Shown here one piece after another: positions 10,991 to 24,048 of a DNA stretch of 64,000 bases. The DNA is from Chamaecrista fasciculata (taxonomy: Eukaryota > Streptophyta > Magnoliopsida > Fabales > Fabaceae): assembly GCA_003254925.1 (NCBI GenBank), contig QANZ01041876.1, forward strand, positions 167,674 to 231,673. The letters run 5' to 3'. The notes below the pieces were generated by a model. It searched no databases, had not been told where the DNA came from, and saw nothing but the letters and a program-made list of their open reading frames with translations. The first letter of the stretch is position 1. Each line of letters starts with the position of its first letter. The position numbers and the translations under genes are program-made.

Positions 10991-13837
10991 AGATGAAAGT
11001 ATATATATATATATATGTAGTATACAGCAAGCTAGATTTCAAATATCTCAAAGCTGCCTACTATCTCTATATGTAATAATGTGAGATAACCGAAAATATA
11101 ATTAATTATCTCATTTCGCTCATCTCATATCTACCTATATATCTAGCTCAATTCAATATATGTAACTTTAGTAAAATAGTCACCAGATGAAAAATGTCTA
11201 ATAGTACGTATATAAGAGTATAAGGAGTAAGAGTATATGTGTGTGTGTTTCAGTGTTTGCATAATGCACATGTTCGGTGGTCAAACTAGCTCTACAGAGG
11301 AAGCCACTGAAAGTGCCTCAATCAGGGGATGCTAATTAAGTGCTAACATTAGAGAATCCGAAGGCTTTAATTTACAAATTAAACCTATATTCAATAATAT
11401 TATTTGTGTGAGAAGATTCTATTCCAAATTAATGTTACCAACTTCTTCATCTTTCACTAATATAATTATTGCGGAAACTCAACCTGTACACACACAAATG
11501 GATCAGGAATTTCAAATAAGAGTTAAAAGTAGGAAATTTATAATATTTTATTGTTAGGTGATCAATCAAAATACTGTTTCCTTATACTTATCTACGACAA
11601 TTTTTACATCAACTACATACTAAACCAATGTTGTTATTATAATTAATTACTTTATATATTTCCATCACATGATCTAGGTAGGCCATCTCGATGACTCCGC
11701 ATGTGACCCACTGCATGGCTTTTTAGAGAGAGAGTTTTGTCTCTTATAAGAACAAATCTATATGCGTAGCATGTGAGGATCAGCATATGGCTAATAATAA
11801 AATACGGGTTTGCATGAAAAAGTGAGTAATTAAGTCCATTAATTATATTGTTTGATTTTTTTAAGAAAAAGTACAAGTTTAACTTTAAATTATTAATAAG
11901 CTTCCAAGTTTAGATAGTTATAGATATGCAGCTAGCATGATTTCTCCTTTCCATTTGGCAATATATAATGAATGTGCATGTGGAGCCTTCTAATAAGTTG
12001 CTAAAGCAATATATATACACACATTATATTAACCATAAGAAGTTAATTAGAAAGGTTTAGATAAAAATTTGTAAGTATCTATAAACTGACACAGAAACTA
12101 AATAGTGGGTGTAATAATATATATTGAACAAAAAGAAGTCTAAATTAATGAGCACTTTTACTTTCATGATTCGATCTTCTTTGGGTTATAACTCATTACT
12201 CGTCCATATATATCCTCTTCTTTAGGGGACATGAATCTACTTCATTTTTTTGAGTGGGTGGTGAGGTCTGAGATATTGGTGTTTCAGTACGTGCTAATGA
12301 TAAAGCAATATGCTTGATCTATGCCACCATTACTGCAAAATTTTGTGCACCATAGCCACATGTGGAAGCACAAAAAACAGTGAAATCTCACTCTCTTCGA
12401 TCTCATATATATATATAAGCCAAATTAATGATGAACATTCACGTGCAAAAGGCAATATATATATATATAAGAAAACCTTAAAAGTAATGCTATCGATCAT
12501 GATATTCATGCCCATGCATTTTGACTTGCAAGAAATTAAGTATTAATTTGCAAAAGATAAATATATAAAGATATAACATGTAATTACATATATAGGCTTG
12601 ATTCAACAAAAAAGCTAGTGTGTATTACATGCTCCAGTTAGTATATATCTGATCTCTATACATTCATATCATTGTTAATTAATTTAAGGGTTTGAACTAA
12701 TTTCTGATTATTTCGAAAAAATCTTTTGACATTTAGTAGCTCTAGGGGTAGGGCTTCGATCTGTCAACTTCTCTGTGAATTCTAACCACATTAATGATAT
12801 ATGGTATTGTACATGTTAAGGTCCTATACATTCTTTTATTTGTATATATCATTTTTTTTTCAATTTAAAAAGATTCTCTTGATCTTCTCTATCTCCACTG
12901 TTCTGATTAATAATAGAGAAGATTACAATCACATACAATCTCTCTTCTATCTCTAAAAGAGGATCCAATTCAATTTGGTGGGGTTTTCAGATACACCCTT
13001 TGAATTATTGTTTCTTTATTGAAAGTGGGTTTCATGGATGGATGCTTGAGCTAGAGTTGAGAACACTGTACTTAAGAATTGTCAGATTTATATATTGAAA
13101 AAGGTTAAGAATGAAATAAAGTGGTGATTAGTGGCGAGGGCTTAAAAAGACAAACAATATACTTTAGAGAGGAATGTGTGTGTGTGTGTATATCATCAAC
13201 TTTATTTGTTTGTGTGATCAAGGAAACACAACAATTGGGGTGAAGCTTTTGCAGAGCATTAGAAAAATTGATTGATGGCTATGTACTTAAAAGTATATTT
13301 GAAAGAAAAAGCCAATTTCATAAGCTTTTTTCATCCCTTTTTTTCTTCCCTCTCTTTTATTCCTCTTCCCTCCTCTTTTAATTATCCGAATCAAGATTAG
13401 TCTCAATGTATAATTTAGGACATTCTAATTTTATTTAAGTCTTTAATCATGGATAACTCTGAAGTAAATTATATAGCAGCTTCCTTTGGATTTGTTTAAA
13501 TAATAAAAATAGTTTGATATTGTTTAAGTAATTAAAATTTCAACTTCAAGATTGTAACTATTCATGTTAAAAGACTCTCTCAGTATAATCAAGTATGCAT
13601 GAATCCAGTCCAATGAGTCGGAATAAAACCTCAAATACTAAGTGGACCAAAAAAAAATCATAGCTTTACAAAATGCTCTAATTTTGGTCGTCAATGAAAA
13701 TTTCATTTAAAAAAAGTTGGCCTTGTACTTTAGTTTAGAAAACTCTTAGTAGGATTTTTGAAAAATGAAAACGACCTTGGCTGGGACTCCACACATTTCT
13801 GTACCTCAGTTCCTGTCTATATATAATATTATATATA
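10991..13837. other. intergenic, nothing recognised
   Basis: AT-rich sequence with short (TA)n and (TG)n tracts (e.g. 13159-13171). The small open frames here overlap on both strands and lack homology signals. Confidence 0.45.
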
Positions 13838-13846
13838 TAACTTATA

Positions 13847-14253
13847 GGTCAAAGTACACTTTTGGTCCCATAACTTTTTTGTTGCACTTTTGGTCCCATA
13901 TCTTTGTAAAAAGTTGCAGATTTGGTCCCGTATCACTTTTAGTCTCATATCTTTTGATCAAGTTGCAGAATTAGTCTCATATATTTACAAAACGTTTTAC
14001 CATCAGTCCCATTTGATAAGAAGATGAGACTGATTTTGCACCTGACCCAAAAATATGAGACGAATTCTACAACTTGACCAAGAGATATGGACCAATTCTG
14101 CAACACGGCCCCAAGATATGGGACCAAAAATGCAACATGGGACCAAATATGTAATTTTAGCAAAAGATATAGGACCAAAAGTGCAACAAAAAAAGTTATG
14201 GGAGCAAATTTAAACTTTATCAAAAATTATAGGACCAAAAGTGCACTTTGACC
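13847..14253. mobile_element. MULE-type foldback MITE
   Basis: 407 bp with ends GGTCAAAGTACACTTTTGG and the inverted CCAAAAGTGCACTTTGACC. Multiple TTTGGTCCC repeats in the left arm are mirrored by GGGACCAAA in the right. Flanks TAACTTATA (13838-13846) and TAACTTTTA (14254-14262) are a 9-bp duplication with one mismatch. Confidence 0.8.
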
Positions 14254-14262
14254 TAACTTTTA

Positions 14263-15545
14263 TATTTGGTCGTTGTTTTTGTCAGAATATTTGGTTGGTC
14301 TGTAAAAATAAGTGGATAATCGATTTTTATGTTGGACTTGGGCCTAAATATTTAGTGGGTCTAGTTTTTAAGGGTCGATTGAGCCTAACTACATAGTTTA
14401 GGTTGGGCTTGGGTTTGGGCTCGTACGGATATATAACTAATAAAGGGTCGGGCCTGGGTAATGTGCATCTCATTAATAGGCTCAACCCAGCGTTAGGAGC
14501 ACGGACATTTTTATATGAAATGGGCTTAAGCCCATGTTATTGAATTTATGTATTGAAAGTTTGGAACTTTTTTCGTAAATGAAAGTTTGAAACTTTTGGT
14601 TGTACTTCTTTCGGCCAAACTTGGGTGTACTTTCAATTCTATACTCTATAGTATTCAAGCGTTTAATATAATTTCCGTTATTTTAAGCAATAAATAAATT
14701 TTCTAAAAAAATGTATAAATTGGACTAATAATAAATTGATATTAAATTCACTTTTTTAAATGAATAAAAAAATTGCATATCGAAATGTTGATAAGAATAG
14801 TCAAAGTCACATAGAAATTAAAAAAAAAAATCCTCTTACATACCATCGTTGTCATTGCTCGCTGTTATCCTTATCCAACCTTGCCATATCGACACATCAC
14901 CAACTGTTATCTATCAAATAATCTAATTAATAGTTTTTCTTTACGTGTGAAACACTTTTAATCAAACAAACAATAAAAGATAATAGTTTCCAAAACTACT
15001 ATTAATCGAAAATGTAAACTAGTAAATACACCGAGCCACTGAAAAGTAGTTACAAAAACGAAGAGGTAAAGCTCAATAAAAAACAAACAAACAAGAGTTG
15101 AGTTAAGTAAAAGGGACTAATCTATGAATTTAAATTTGAATCTTCGTTAAAAAGATGTTTACATTTAATATCCAACAATATCTCAAATAATATTACTTCA
15201 AATGAAAGGTATCCGTAAAAAACAAAAAAGAAAAAAAACCTTAAAAAAAGTTGTGAGTGAGGTTTAAGCAAAATATATAGATTACCCTCAAATTCTTATA
15301 ATAATAATAATTAAAAGAATATTGTGTGTTTCTCCGGCTTGTTAAAGATCCACATAGCATGAAGCAAAGTGCAGACATCACTTTGCTGGGTTTCAGACAT
15401 TATAAAAGAATTTGGTCACCCTTTTAGGCGATGAAGCCAATGTGTCACTTTTTATAACAAATCCATTTTACATGATTAAATTTTGTGTTACAACAATTGA
15501 CCCAAGACCACATGGCATGTTTGGTTGATGAGTCCAGCGGAATTA
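14263..15545. other. intergenic, nothing recognised
   Basis: AT-rich sequence upstream of the MIR398 regulatory region. No gene seen. Confidence 0.4.
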
Positions 15546-15552
15546 ATTAGCA

Positions 15553-15702
15553 GTACAAATGAAAAAGGAAATCAAATGGTAGTGTTAGTTAGTAGTACAA
15601 AGTTGTACTCACTCACGCGCAACACCTACATTTTCTCGTTTTGCCAATTATGAAGTACGTACTATATGGTGTAGTACATGTAAGCCAGTCAAGAAGAAGT
15701 AC
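15553..15702 (+). promoter_or_regulatory. GTAC cluster upstream of MIR398 (putative copper-response region)
   Basis: Seven GTAC cores lie in 150 bases: 15553, 15595, 15605, 15655, 15659, 15674 and 15699 (first base of each). GTAC is the core bound by SPL7, which induces MIR398 in low copper in Arabidopsis. The position, 140-290 bases upstream of the hairpin, fits. Binding is inferred. Confidence 0.6.
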
Positions 15703-15749
15703 CAAAATGTGAATTAAGGATTATCTGAATCAATGTATATATATATGTG

Positions 15750-15756
15750 TATAAAA
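15750..15756 (+). promoter_or_regulatory. putative TATA box of MIR398
   Basis: TATAAAA about 90 bases upstream of the hairpin base and just downstream of the GTAC cluster. Confidence 0.5.
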
Positions 15757-15842
15757 TGCACTTTGGTGACATCCATTGTTAACATATAAAAAAAGCTTTA
15801 TGATGAGAATAAACAAGTCGAAGTGAAAGGCAAGAAGATGAA

Positions 15843-15946
15843 GGCAGAAGGGTCCTACAGGGGCGTCATGAGACCACATGAAATAAAGTTACTTACATTA
15901 ATATTCATGTGTTCTCAGGTCGCCCCTGCTGGATTTTCTTCTGCCA
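15843..15946 (+). ncRNA. MIR398: MIR398 precursor hairpin
   Basis: The 3' arm at 15908-15928 carries a 21-nt sequence starting TGTGTTCTCAGG and ending TCGCCCCTG, the form of plant miR398. The 5' arm (15843-15882) pairs with it almost throughout: GGGGCGTCATGAGACCACAT lies opposite the mature sequence, and the stem base GGCAGAAG pairs with CTTCTGCC. The loop is ~25 bases of AT-rich sequence. miR398 guides cleavage of transcripts for Cu/Zn superoxide dismutases, their copper chaperone and a cytochrome oxidase subunit. Not seen here: any coding role. Evidence for the precursor is the near-perfect mature match plus the correct arm and fold. Confidence 0.93.
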
Positions 15947-15959
15947 TGATTATTTTTTA

Positions 15960-16083
15960 TTTGATTTTCATGCCTATATTTTCTTCTTCCATCGGGTAAT
16001 TAATTAGGCTATTGGAAGATGCATTTATACATTTTGGGAATATAATATGATCTTCTATATTTGAATTATTCTATTTATTTCAG
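15960..16083. other. MIR398 3' flank
   Basis: AT-rich, nothing further recognised. Confidence 0.3.
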
Positions 16084-16266
16084 GATTTATCTAACATGTA
16101 TCTTTAGGGCACATTTTAATGTTTCTTCTGATTGATTAGTAGAGCAACTTATATTTTGAAATCTACGAAAATTCATTTAAAAGATAATTTTTAATGTTTG
16201 AAAACTCATTTGACCAATCAAAAGAAACTTTAACCTATGCCATAAGGACACATGTTAGAAGGACCC
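16084..16266. mobile_element. small MITE, 'TAACATGT-GCCC' family, copy 1
   Basis: 183 bp starting GATTTATCTAACATGT and ending ACATGTTAGAAGGACCC. It shares its interior (ACGAAAATTCATTTAAAAGA) with the two copies at 55.84-56.22 kb. The ends are inverted with a subterminal palindrome around GGGCACA. Superfamily not determined. Confidence 0.6.
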
Positions 16267-17190
16267 TTTATTTCATTTTCCTTATGAAGTCAGCATAAAT
16301 ATTTTTTTTTTGTCATTGGCCAATTGCTTGCTGCATAAAGAAAAAATATTTTTAGTACCTAAAATGAGGCCATTTTTTTTTGTATAAACCAAGGTATCCA
16401 TCGTCGGGAACTGTGATTAATCCTTCCATCGCAGATCTTTCGCTTAAGGATAAACGGCTGACACAAAATGCTTTAATTAAACCTTTAAAGTTTTTAAAAT
16501 CAATTATCTCTAAAATTTCACATTTAATCCTTGTGTACAACATACTAAAAATTTGGATCTCTAATTGCTTTAGTTAATTTACAGCCTAACTGTCACCGTA
16601 AAGCCCAAACTATCAATATGATTGGGCTGAACTGGTCGTGGATCCAACCAAGCCTCAAGGTAACCCAATTGGTTCAGTCCAAGTGAAATCAAATCTCATC
16701 CCAAAATATAACTTGTGTTTTTGTAAGAAAAAAGAAAGACAGACTTCTGGTATATACATAGTCACATTTGATATTTCTGACCCAAAAAACGAAAGTAGAT
16801 AGGAAGATGACACTATTTTCATTTTTCAACACTATCCTTTTCTCAAGAAAGATGGCTGATCACGGCAAGTCGGGCAATATTTCCCTACGTATTATGTCCT
16901 ACGAAAAGAAATGGTGAGACTCTAGTTTTTAAATTGAATCATAGAGAATGGTTAATTGGTGTTGGTTCGTTGACCATCGATCGTCTTCTATGAATATCAC
17001 AGTAGCGTGTGCTATAAAACACCCCTTCGCTATTAATTAATAAATATGGATGCCTAGACGAACCCAAACACTTCTTAGTTGACTCTGAACTTCTCTGATC
17101 TTCAAAAACGGTGATTTTTGGAAATATATTCAAGTTTATAACACTTACTAGAAGGTAGACTGATAATCCCAAGCAATCTCAAGCTCAACA
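16267..17190. other. intergenic and promoter region of the dihydropyrimidinase gene
   Basis: No gene seen. The last ~50 bases are the likely 5' UTR of the gene starting at 17191. Confidence 0.45.
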
Positions 17191-20100
17191 ATGGGACTGA
17201 TAGACTTAACCACAAGACTTCAATTTCGACGTCTCTTATCGCTTACCTTATTGATTATTACTTCCTCTACACTTTCAGAAGCAAACCAGGTCGCTCCGTT
17301 TTTTCATTTCATCCTAAATTTTTATCACCTTTCTCTCTTTCTTTTGTGCGACTGTATATTTGTTTGCCGAGATAGAATGTTTAATTGACACTGCGATTTT
17401 GAGATTTAATATATGTTAGTTCTGTAATTTCAAAAGCGATGATCATTACTAAACTGGGATGCTCCAGTCCTTTACGTGTCTTCATTTTCTCTGCGATTTT
17501 TTTCACGTTCCGTTTATGTTGTTTCTTTCTCATAATTTTCAATCGTTCAGTTTTGTGATGCTGGAATTGGATATGGTGAGTCCGTGTGTGGATTTCCAGC
17601 TTCAGGTTCTTCGAAACTGTTGATCAAGGGGGGAACCGTCGTCAATGCTCATCACCGAGAGATTGCTGATGTATATGTGGAGGATGGGATCATTGTTGAT
17701 GTCAAGCCTAATATCAGGGTATATTTTTTACTATTTGTACTGTGAGTTCTGTGTTGAGAACTCTGGATTCAAAAGATTTGCGAGGCCTCAAGCTATAATT
17801 CCAGAAAAATATTTTAACCCTATATAAGGATTCAATATATCCAACTGGACTAAGTTCCTTCAGTTTTATGTAGTTCAAACCTTCTTTGATCTTAACTTTC
17901 TTGCTTGTCACCCAATTGGAAAGGAATATTTGTACTATCTGGGCTTTCAAAGAAATGGTGTTGGAGATACGGTGATGCTGAAGTGGTTGTCATGTCAAAT
18001 TTGATAATCGGGCAAAAAGATAGATGAGTGTAAAATGTCAAATATGATATAGCAAATATAGAACTAATTATCAGTGGATTCAAATCAAGTGATTAGAAAA
18101 TGTGGTTCAGTAGGAAAGGTGAGGGTTTACTTATATGATTGAGCATCATAATAATGTTGAATCTAGTTCTGTATATAACATTGTAGATGTCTTTTACATT
18201 ACATTCTCATTTAGCACCGTTTCAGTTCCCATGTTTTCAAATGTAAAGATTTAGGAAAAGACTCCCCCTTCACATGCGAGTTCAAACTATGTAATGTTGC
18301 ATAGTTTCCTTTGAATAAATTATTCCCTTCTTACCAACCAAGACTCATTGCGCCTTGGATTCTGAGTAGCTAGAAACTGGGTTTCAGTTTTTTGGCACTC
18401 AGGATACAGCATACCCACCAGAGTCAAACTTTACAAAGCTCGGCTAAGTCTCACTTGCTAGTTCCATTCTTGAGTTTCATCATACAAAAGCCCAAGCAGT
18501 AGCAGGACAAAATGTGCTGGAGAGTCCAGCAATTTTATGTCTTACTTCAGTTGTAAATTTTAAGTGTTTCTTGGGTAGCCTATTTGCTAAGATTTCATTG
18601 TGTGAATTGTGATTGACTGTCTTCAATGAATGGAATTATATAATGGTACCTTGAACCGCAGGATTGTGGTTTCATTATCATTGTTTCAGTCTGTTTGTTT
18701 ACACCTTATGTTCCTATTATTTTGAGCTTTCTAATATTTGATTTGTTTCCTTTTGTGATTGCCATTGGCAGGTAGGAGATGATGTTACTGTACTAGATGC
18801 CACTGGGAAGTTTGTTATGCCAGGTTAGACATTATTACATCTCAACAAAACAATTATAGACTAGGTCGCTAGTCATTATCAAAACATAAACCACAGGAGT
18901 AACCATATGCATGCTATTGCCTTATAGATGACAACTGCAAATCTCACTGTTGTATGTTATTTAAATTTGGCGGATGGTGATATTCAGTTTTTTCTGCTTT
19001 CATCTACTTCAAAGTCCAGTATTAACCTTTGGAAGTCTAGTCTTAACTTGAGAACTTGATAAACAAAATGGTTATGTTATGTCATATGTAGTTGGAAAAT
19101 AAAGTTCGTAGTGGTACATGTTGTAATGCAAGCAAGAGAAGCAGTTCCACTAAATTTTATCACGTTGAATTCCAAGTTTTCCTTCTCATGTTATTTATTT
19201 CAGACATAGGGAAATTTCTATTTATATCCGTCAGTCTTGTCTCTTCCGCCTTTCAATATTACTGTTGTAGTCTCACATGATTTTAAGCCAAGTAATTATG
19301 TCCAGTGTCACTCGATATTGAACTTCTGTCCGTCTACTTTGACATCACTGATTATAATTTTGTTTATCTCTGACAGACTGAATGAATCTGTCTTTTTATA
19401 ACTGACAGGAGGCATTGACCCTCACACCCACCTATCTATGGAGTTTATGGGTACTGAATCAGTAGATGACTTCTTCAGTGGTCAGGCTGCAGCATTAGCT
19501 GGTGGAACAACAATGCACATTGACTTTGTCATACCAGTTAATGGGAGTTTAACAGCTGGTTTTGAAGCCTATGAAAAAAAGGCAAAGAAGTCTTGCATGG
19601 ACTATGGCTTTCATATGGCTATTACCAAATGGGATGAAACTGTTTCAAAAGAAATGGAACTCATTGTCAAAGAGAAAGGTCACTATCAATTTTTTCAATG
19701 CGTTTTGATAATTTGGTCAATTATGACAATAGGCTAGTGGATGATATTTTGCATTTGTAGGTATCAACTCTTTCAAGTTCTTCATGGCATACAAAGGAGC
19801 TCTTATGGTCAATGACGAGCTTATTCTAGAAGGGTTCAGGAAGTGCAAGTCCCTTGGTGCTTTAGCCATGGTCCATGCAGAAAATGGAGATGCTGTGTTT
19901 GAAGGACAGAAAAGAATGATAGAACTTGGAATAACTGGTCCTGAGGGACATGCCTTGTCGAGGCCTGCAGTGGTAAATTCTCAAATTTGTTCTCACTTGA
20001 TTAATTATTGATGCCTGCTGTTAGAGGTGAAGCTGACTGTCTTATTATATTGAAATTTAGCATTTCTTCGTACTTGAGCTTTACTACTAAGTTTTGGGGG

Positions 20101-23100
20101 ATGGCAATAATTTTGAACACTAGACTGCCTGGTCAAGTAGAAGCTCATACCAATTGGTGAAGTTGAATAAGATGCGACTGTTCTGTTATTCTCTTCTTGG
20201 GTCATTGGGTGAGAGGCCTGAGTGTGAAGTTCCAAACACAACTCAGGCATATTGATGACCAATGCAAAAATGATAGGAATTTCTAGAATACTCTATTTTT
20301 CATAGGTGCAGTTGATGACTAATTTAATTAGTTCTTTTAATCTCAGTGGGTGTGGGTGACAAGCTCTTAATCAGAAATGCTTTATTACCAAGATATCCAA
20401 AGTTTCCTGTATATCTTAATTACTATAAAGTCTAAATGTATGTCACTGAGTGAGTTTTTGAGAACACGCTTTATTCCCTTACTGACTTTGGTACTTAATG
20501 TAGTTGGAAGGAGAGGCAACTGCACGCGCAATTCGCTTAGCAGGTTTTATCAACACTCCTTTGTATGTAGTTCATGTAATGAGCATTGATGCAATGGAAG
20601 AAATTGCTAAAGCTCGGCAAGCAGGTTCTCAACTTTTAACCTTGTTGTTTGCTACTGATTCATTTATTTCTCCTTAATAGCTTAGGAAGGTTATCACTTG
20701 TTTTGAAACTGCAGGGCAGAGGGTTATTGGCGAGCCTGTTGTCTCTGGGTTAGTCCTTGATGAGTCCTGGCTTTGGCATTCAGACTTTAAGACTGCTGCA
20801 AAGCAAGTACCTTAGCTCCTCTTATTATTGCTAGTTGTCAATCTGTTGTTGCCTTCACTTCAAAGAATGTGAGCATCACTTCCTCTTGTTTCAGGTATGT
20901 CATGAGTCCCCCCATTAGGAGTCGAGGACATGACAAGGCCCTTCAAGGTGCCCTTTCGACTGGAGTTTTGCAGGTTAAACATAATTTATTTTTACCTTTG
21001 ACAGGCAAATCATATCAAGTTTAAAAAAAAAGGGAGAAATGATTTCTGTGGCAGTGTAGGGGTAATTTCCCATTGACACATTGGGCCTTGCCCTGAAAGA
21101 AAATAGAGGTGTAAAGCAAAGGAAATTGACAATAGAACATTTATAAGTGTGACCCAACAGTAACACATCTATCATCTTAATTTTATGGTCATCAATATTG
21201 AATTCTTTTCATTGTTGGTCCTGGATCAGTAATATTTTACAATTTTCAAATGCTTATTTGTCACTATTGCAGCTTGCTATTCAGTAATCATCTTTCCATT
21301 TTACATTCACATGTGTTCCTGCAAATATCAATTTCTGTTTGTGCTGATCAAATGTACATTTTTCTCTTCCCCTTATTTTTTAAAAGGGAGTTAAATTATA
21401 TCTCCACCGTGTTGGGTTACAGTAGTCATCTTAAAATAAAGCTTTCATGATGTACCTAGATGGTAGCCCCAGCCATGACATGCACTCTTGCAGTTCTAAT
21501 GACTTCTGATCACCACATGGACTACACCCTTATTGAATTTATTTTCTTTCTTGAGATCCGTGTATTTGACCGTAGGATGCCTTTTACAATTTGCAGCTAG
21601 TAGGAACAGATCATTGTGCCTTTAATTCCACCCAAAAGGCATTTGGAATTGAAGATTTCCGGAAAATTCCTAACGGTGTCAATGGTAATCACACCATGAT
21701 CCTAGAAATTTCTGAAATTATTTTTGTGGTTTGAGTGCATGGCCTTGTTGATTTGAAATGCTATTTTACCCATATGCATTGGTATTGGGAATCCGTAGGT
21801 ATTGAAGAAAGGATGCATTTGGTATGGGATACACTGGTGGTAAGTTAAGCATCAGAAATTTCATGGTTAACTCCTCCATTGCATGTTAAGTTTGGCTTAA
21901 AAGGAGATGTATCATTTTTACCAGAATCATTTTCCACATCTTATAGGAGTCTGGCCAAATATCTGTGACTGACTATGTCCGGTTAACAAGCACTGAATGG
22001 TATTCTTCAAGTCCTCATTTTCTTTTTCGCTGTGTGCTTCAACTTGATGTAATCGTTTTTTTTTTGTTACGGTGGAAAGATTACTCAGAACTTCCATTTA
22101 GGAGCTTTTTTAATTATTTAATTTGGTAGAGCTGCTAACAGCATTCTTTATACTTACTTTTCTACTACATTCCAGTGCCAGAATCTTCAATATATACCCG
22201 AGGAAAGGTGCAATCCTTGCCGGATCAGATGCAGATATTATCATACTCAACCCAAATTCAAGCTTTGAGATAAGTGCAAAATCCCACCACTCCAGACTAG
22301 ATACCAATGTCTATGAGGGAATGAGAGGAAAGGTACTAGTTTTTACTCAAGTCTAGTCCATTCAATGGCGTTGAATTAATTTACTGTTTGGCCACAAGCT
22401 GACAGTGTCAAAAGATAAATATCCTCAAACCAGAAACTAAAAATATAATAATAGAATAAAGTAACAAAAGCCTTTTTAAAACTATTCCTTGTAAAATTTT
22501 TCCAATCTCTTTTCATGTCATAATTATATAACTTACGTAGGTTCAGGTATTTTCGGTTTACTAGTGAAGTTGAGATTTTCAGAATGTGACGGCTTGCAAA
22601 CACTGCCACTGGTGCCAGCGTGCTTACTCATTTTAAGCCAGTGAATAAAAGGACACAAATATCCTAGGAAATACTCTGAGAAGTACCATAACAAATACAG
22701 GAATAATGTAATAAAAGCGTATAAAATAACAGGTGTATATTGTTGGCCCATATGGCCATATTATAAGTTCTCTAGAGTTTGGCACATATTCTGTCTTAAA
22801 GTCTTTGGTTTTTACCTATATTAGGTTTTAATTCACCAAGCCTCTGCAATTTATGGATACTATACAAGTGGGGAAGCACTAGAATTTTGTTGAAGTTTGT
22901 GGAATGTTGAGCAAAGCATGAGAGTGAATAGGTAGAGAGAAAATTTACGGGGAAAGAGAATTTATTCACTTAAAAGCTCTGGAATCATGTATTGTTGACT
23001 TGTTTGTTCATATTTAATTAAAGGCGGGATCTTATGGGACTGTCATACTATGTACTTTGGGTGCATTTCCAGGAACTCCTTTCTAATTCACAAGACTTAT

Positions 23101-23442
23101 CTAGACAGTTGACTTGTTCAGATTTTTACCTTATTTGTGTCCTCAGGCACCATTTTGTTCTTTATTTTGTAAATTAAGTTGTTGGCACTAGGCACTGAAG
23201 TTTTGTCAATGCATTATGAAAGTTTCAAAATTTTATTGTATTTTTCTCAGGGGAAAATTGAAGTGACCATAGCTGGAGGAAGAGTTGTTTGGGAAAATAA
23301 TGAGCTTAAGGTTGCTCCTGGGACTGGTAGATACATTCAAATGCAACCCTTCAATTATCTATTTGATGGAATCGACAAGGCAGATGCCATATACCTATCT
23401 TCCCTTAAAGCGCCAGTAAAACGAGCTAAATCTTCTGCATGA
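17191..23442 (+). CDS. PYD2: Dihydropyrimidinase (5,6-dihydropyrimidine amidohydrolase)
   Basis: Thirteen exons (17191-17289, 17551-17718, 18772-18823, 19409-19678, 19761-19972, 20504-20624, 20715-20802, 20895-20973, 21597-21684, 21799-21839, 21947-21999, 22176-22332, 23251-23442) join in frame to 539 residues. It opens the ring of dihydrouracil and dihydrothymine, the second step of reductive pyrimidine breakdown. All metal ligands of the amidohydrolase fold are visible: H112 and H114 (DPHTH), the carboxylated lysine K202 (SFKFF), H235 (MVHAENGD), H291 (VVHVMS) and D368 (GTDHC). Spacings of 33, 56 and 77 residues match characterised hydantoinases. Residues ~12-33 form a hydrophobic signal-like segment, as in the secretory-pathway Arabidopsis enzyme. 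The intron after exon 7 uses a GC donor (GCAAGT). The gene appears intact. Confidence 0.96.
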
Positions 23443-24048
23443 ATTTGCTAGGTACTACTGTTCTGAAAGTTTAACATCAGTAGAGGAAGATTGAAGTACA
23501 CTAATGTAGTATACTGTTCAAAAAAAGGATAGAGGAACGGTTATGTTTTAATCTTGTATAATTATCATATTGCATCGTCATAGTTATGGGAACTGTTGAT
23601 CATGTTTTTGATGAACTTGCCCCGTCTTACTGTCTTCTACAAGCCATAGATTCCTACTGTGTAGTAATAGTTCATTTTTTGAAACGGTCAAAAACAGACA
23701 GAAAATATATACTAAAAAATTAGTTTTAAATTACAAAGGGAATCTGTAGCTTCTGATCCCATTTCTATTGATATGATCTATCTATGTAATTTACAAAATC
23801 ATAGATCCATAGTAAGTATAATAGGAGGTGAACAATGGTATAAAACTGAGGAAGTGGCTATAGCGTATCAAGGCCTAATACAGCGATTAATGTAGGTCAG
23901 AATCTTCTTTCTCCTCTGCATGGTGGTAAACAACAGCATTTCTATTAGTAAATGATGATGGCTGTTTTGTAATCAAATTCTTAATAAAAACATAATAGTT
24001 GGACTTACTATTCCCCTGTCATTAACCTAAATATCTAATGTTATCTTC
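23443..24048. other. 3' flank between convergent genes
   Basis: Likely 3' UTRs of the dihydropyrimidinase gene (plus) and the NOI-like gene (minus). No further gene seen. Confidence 0.4.
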
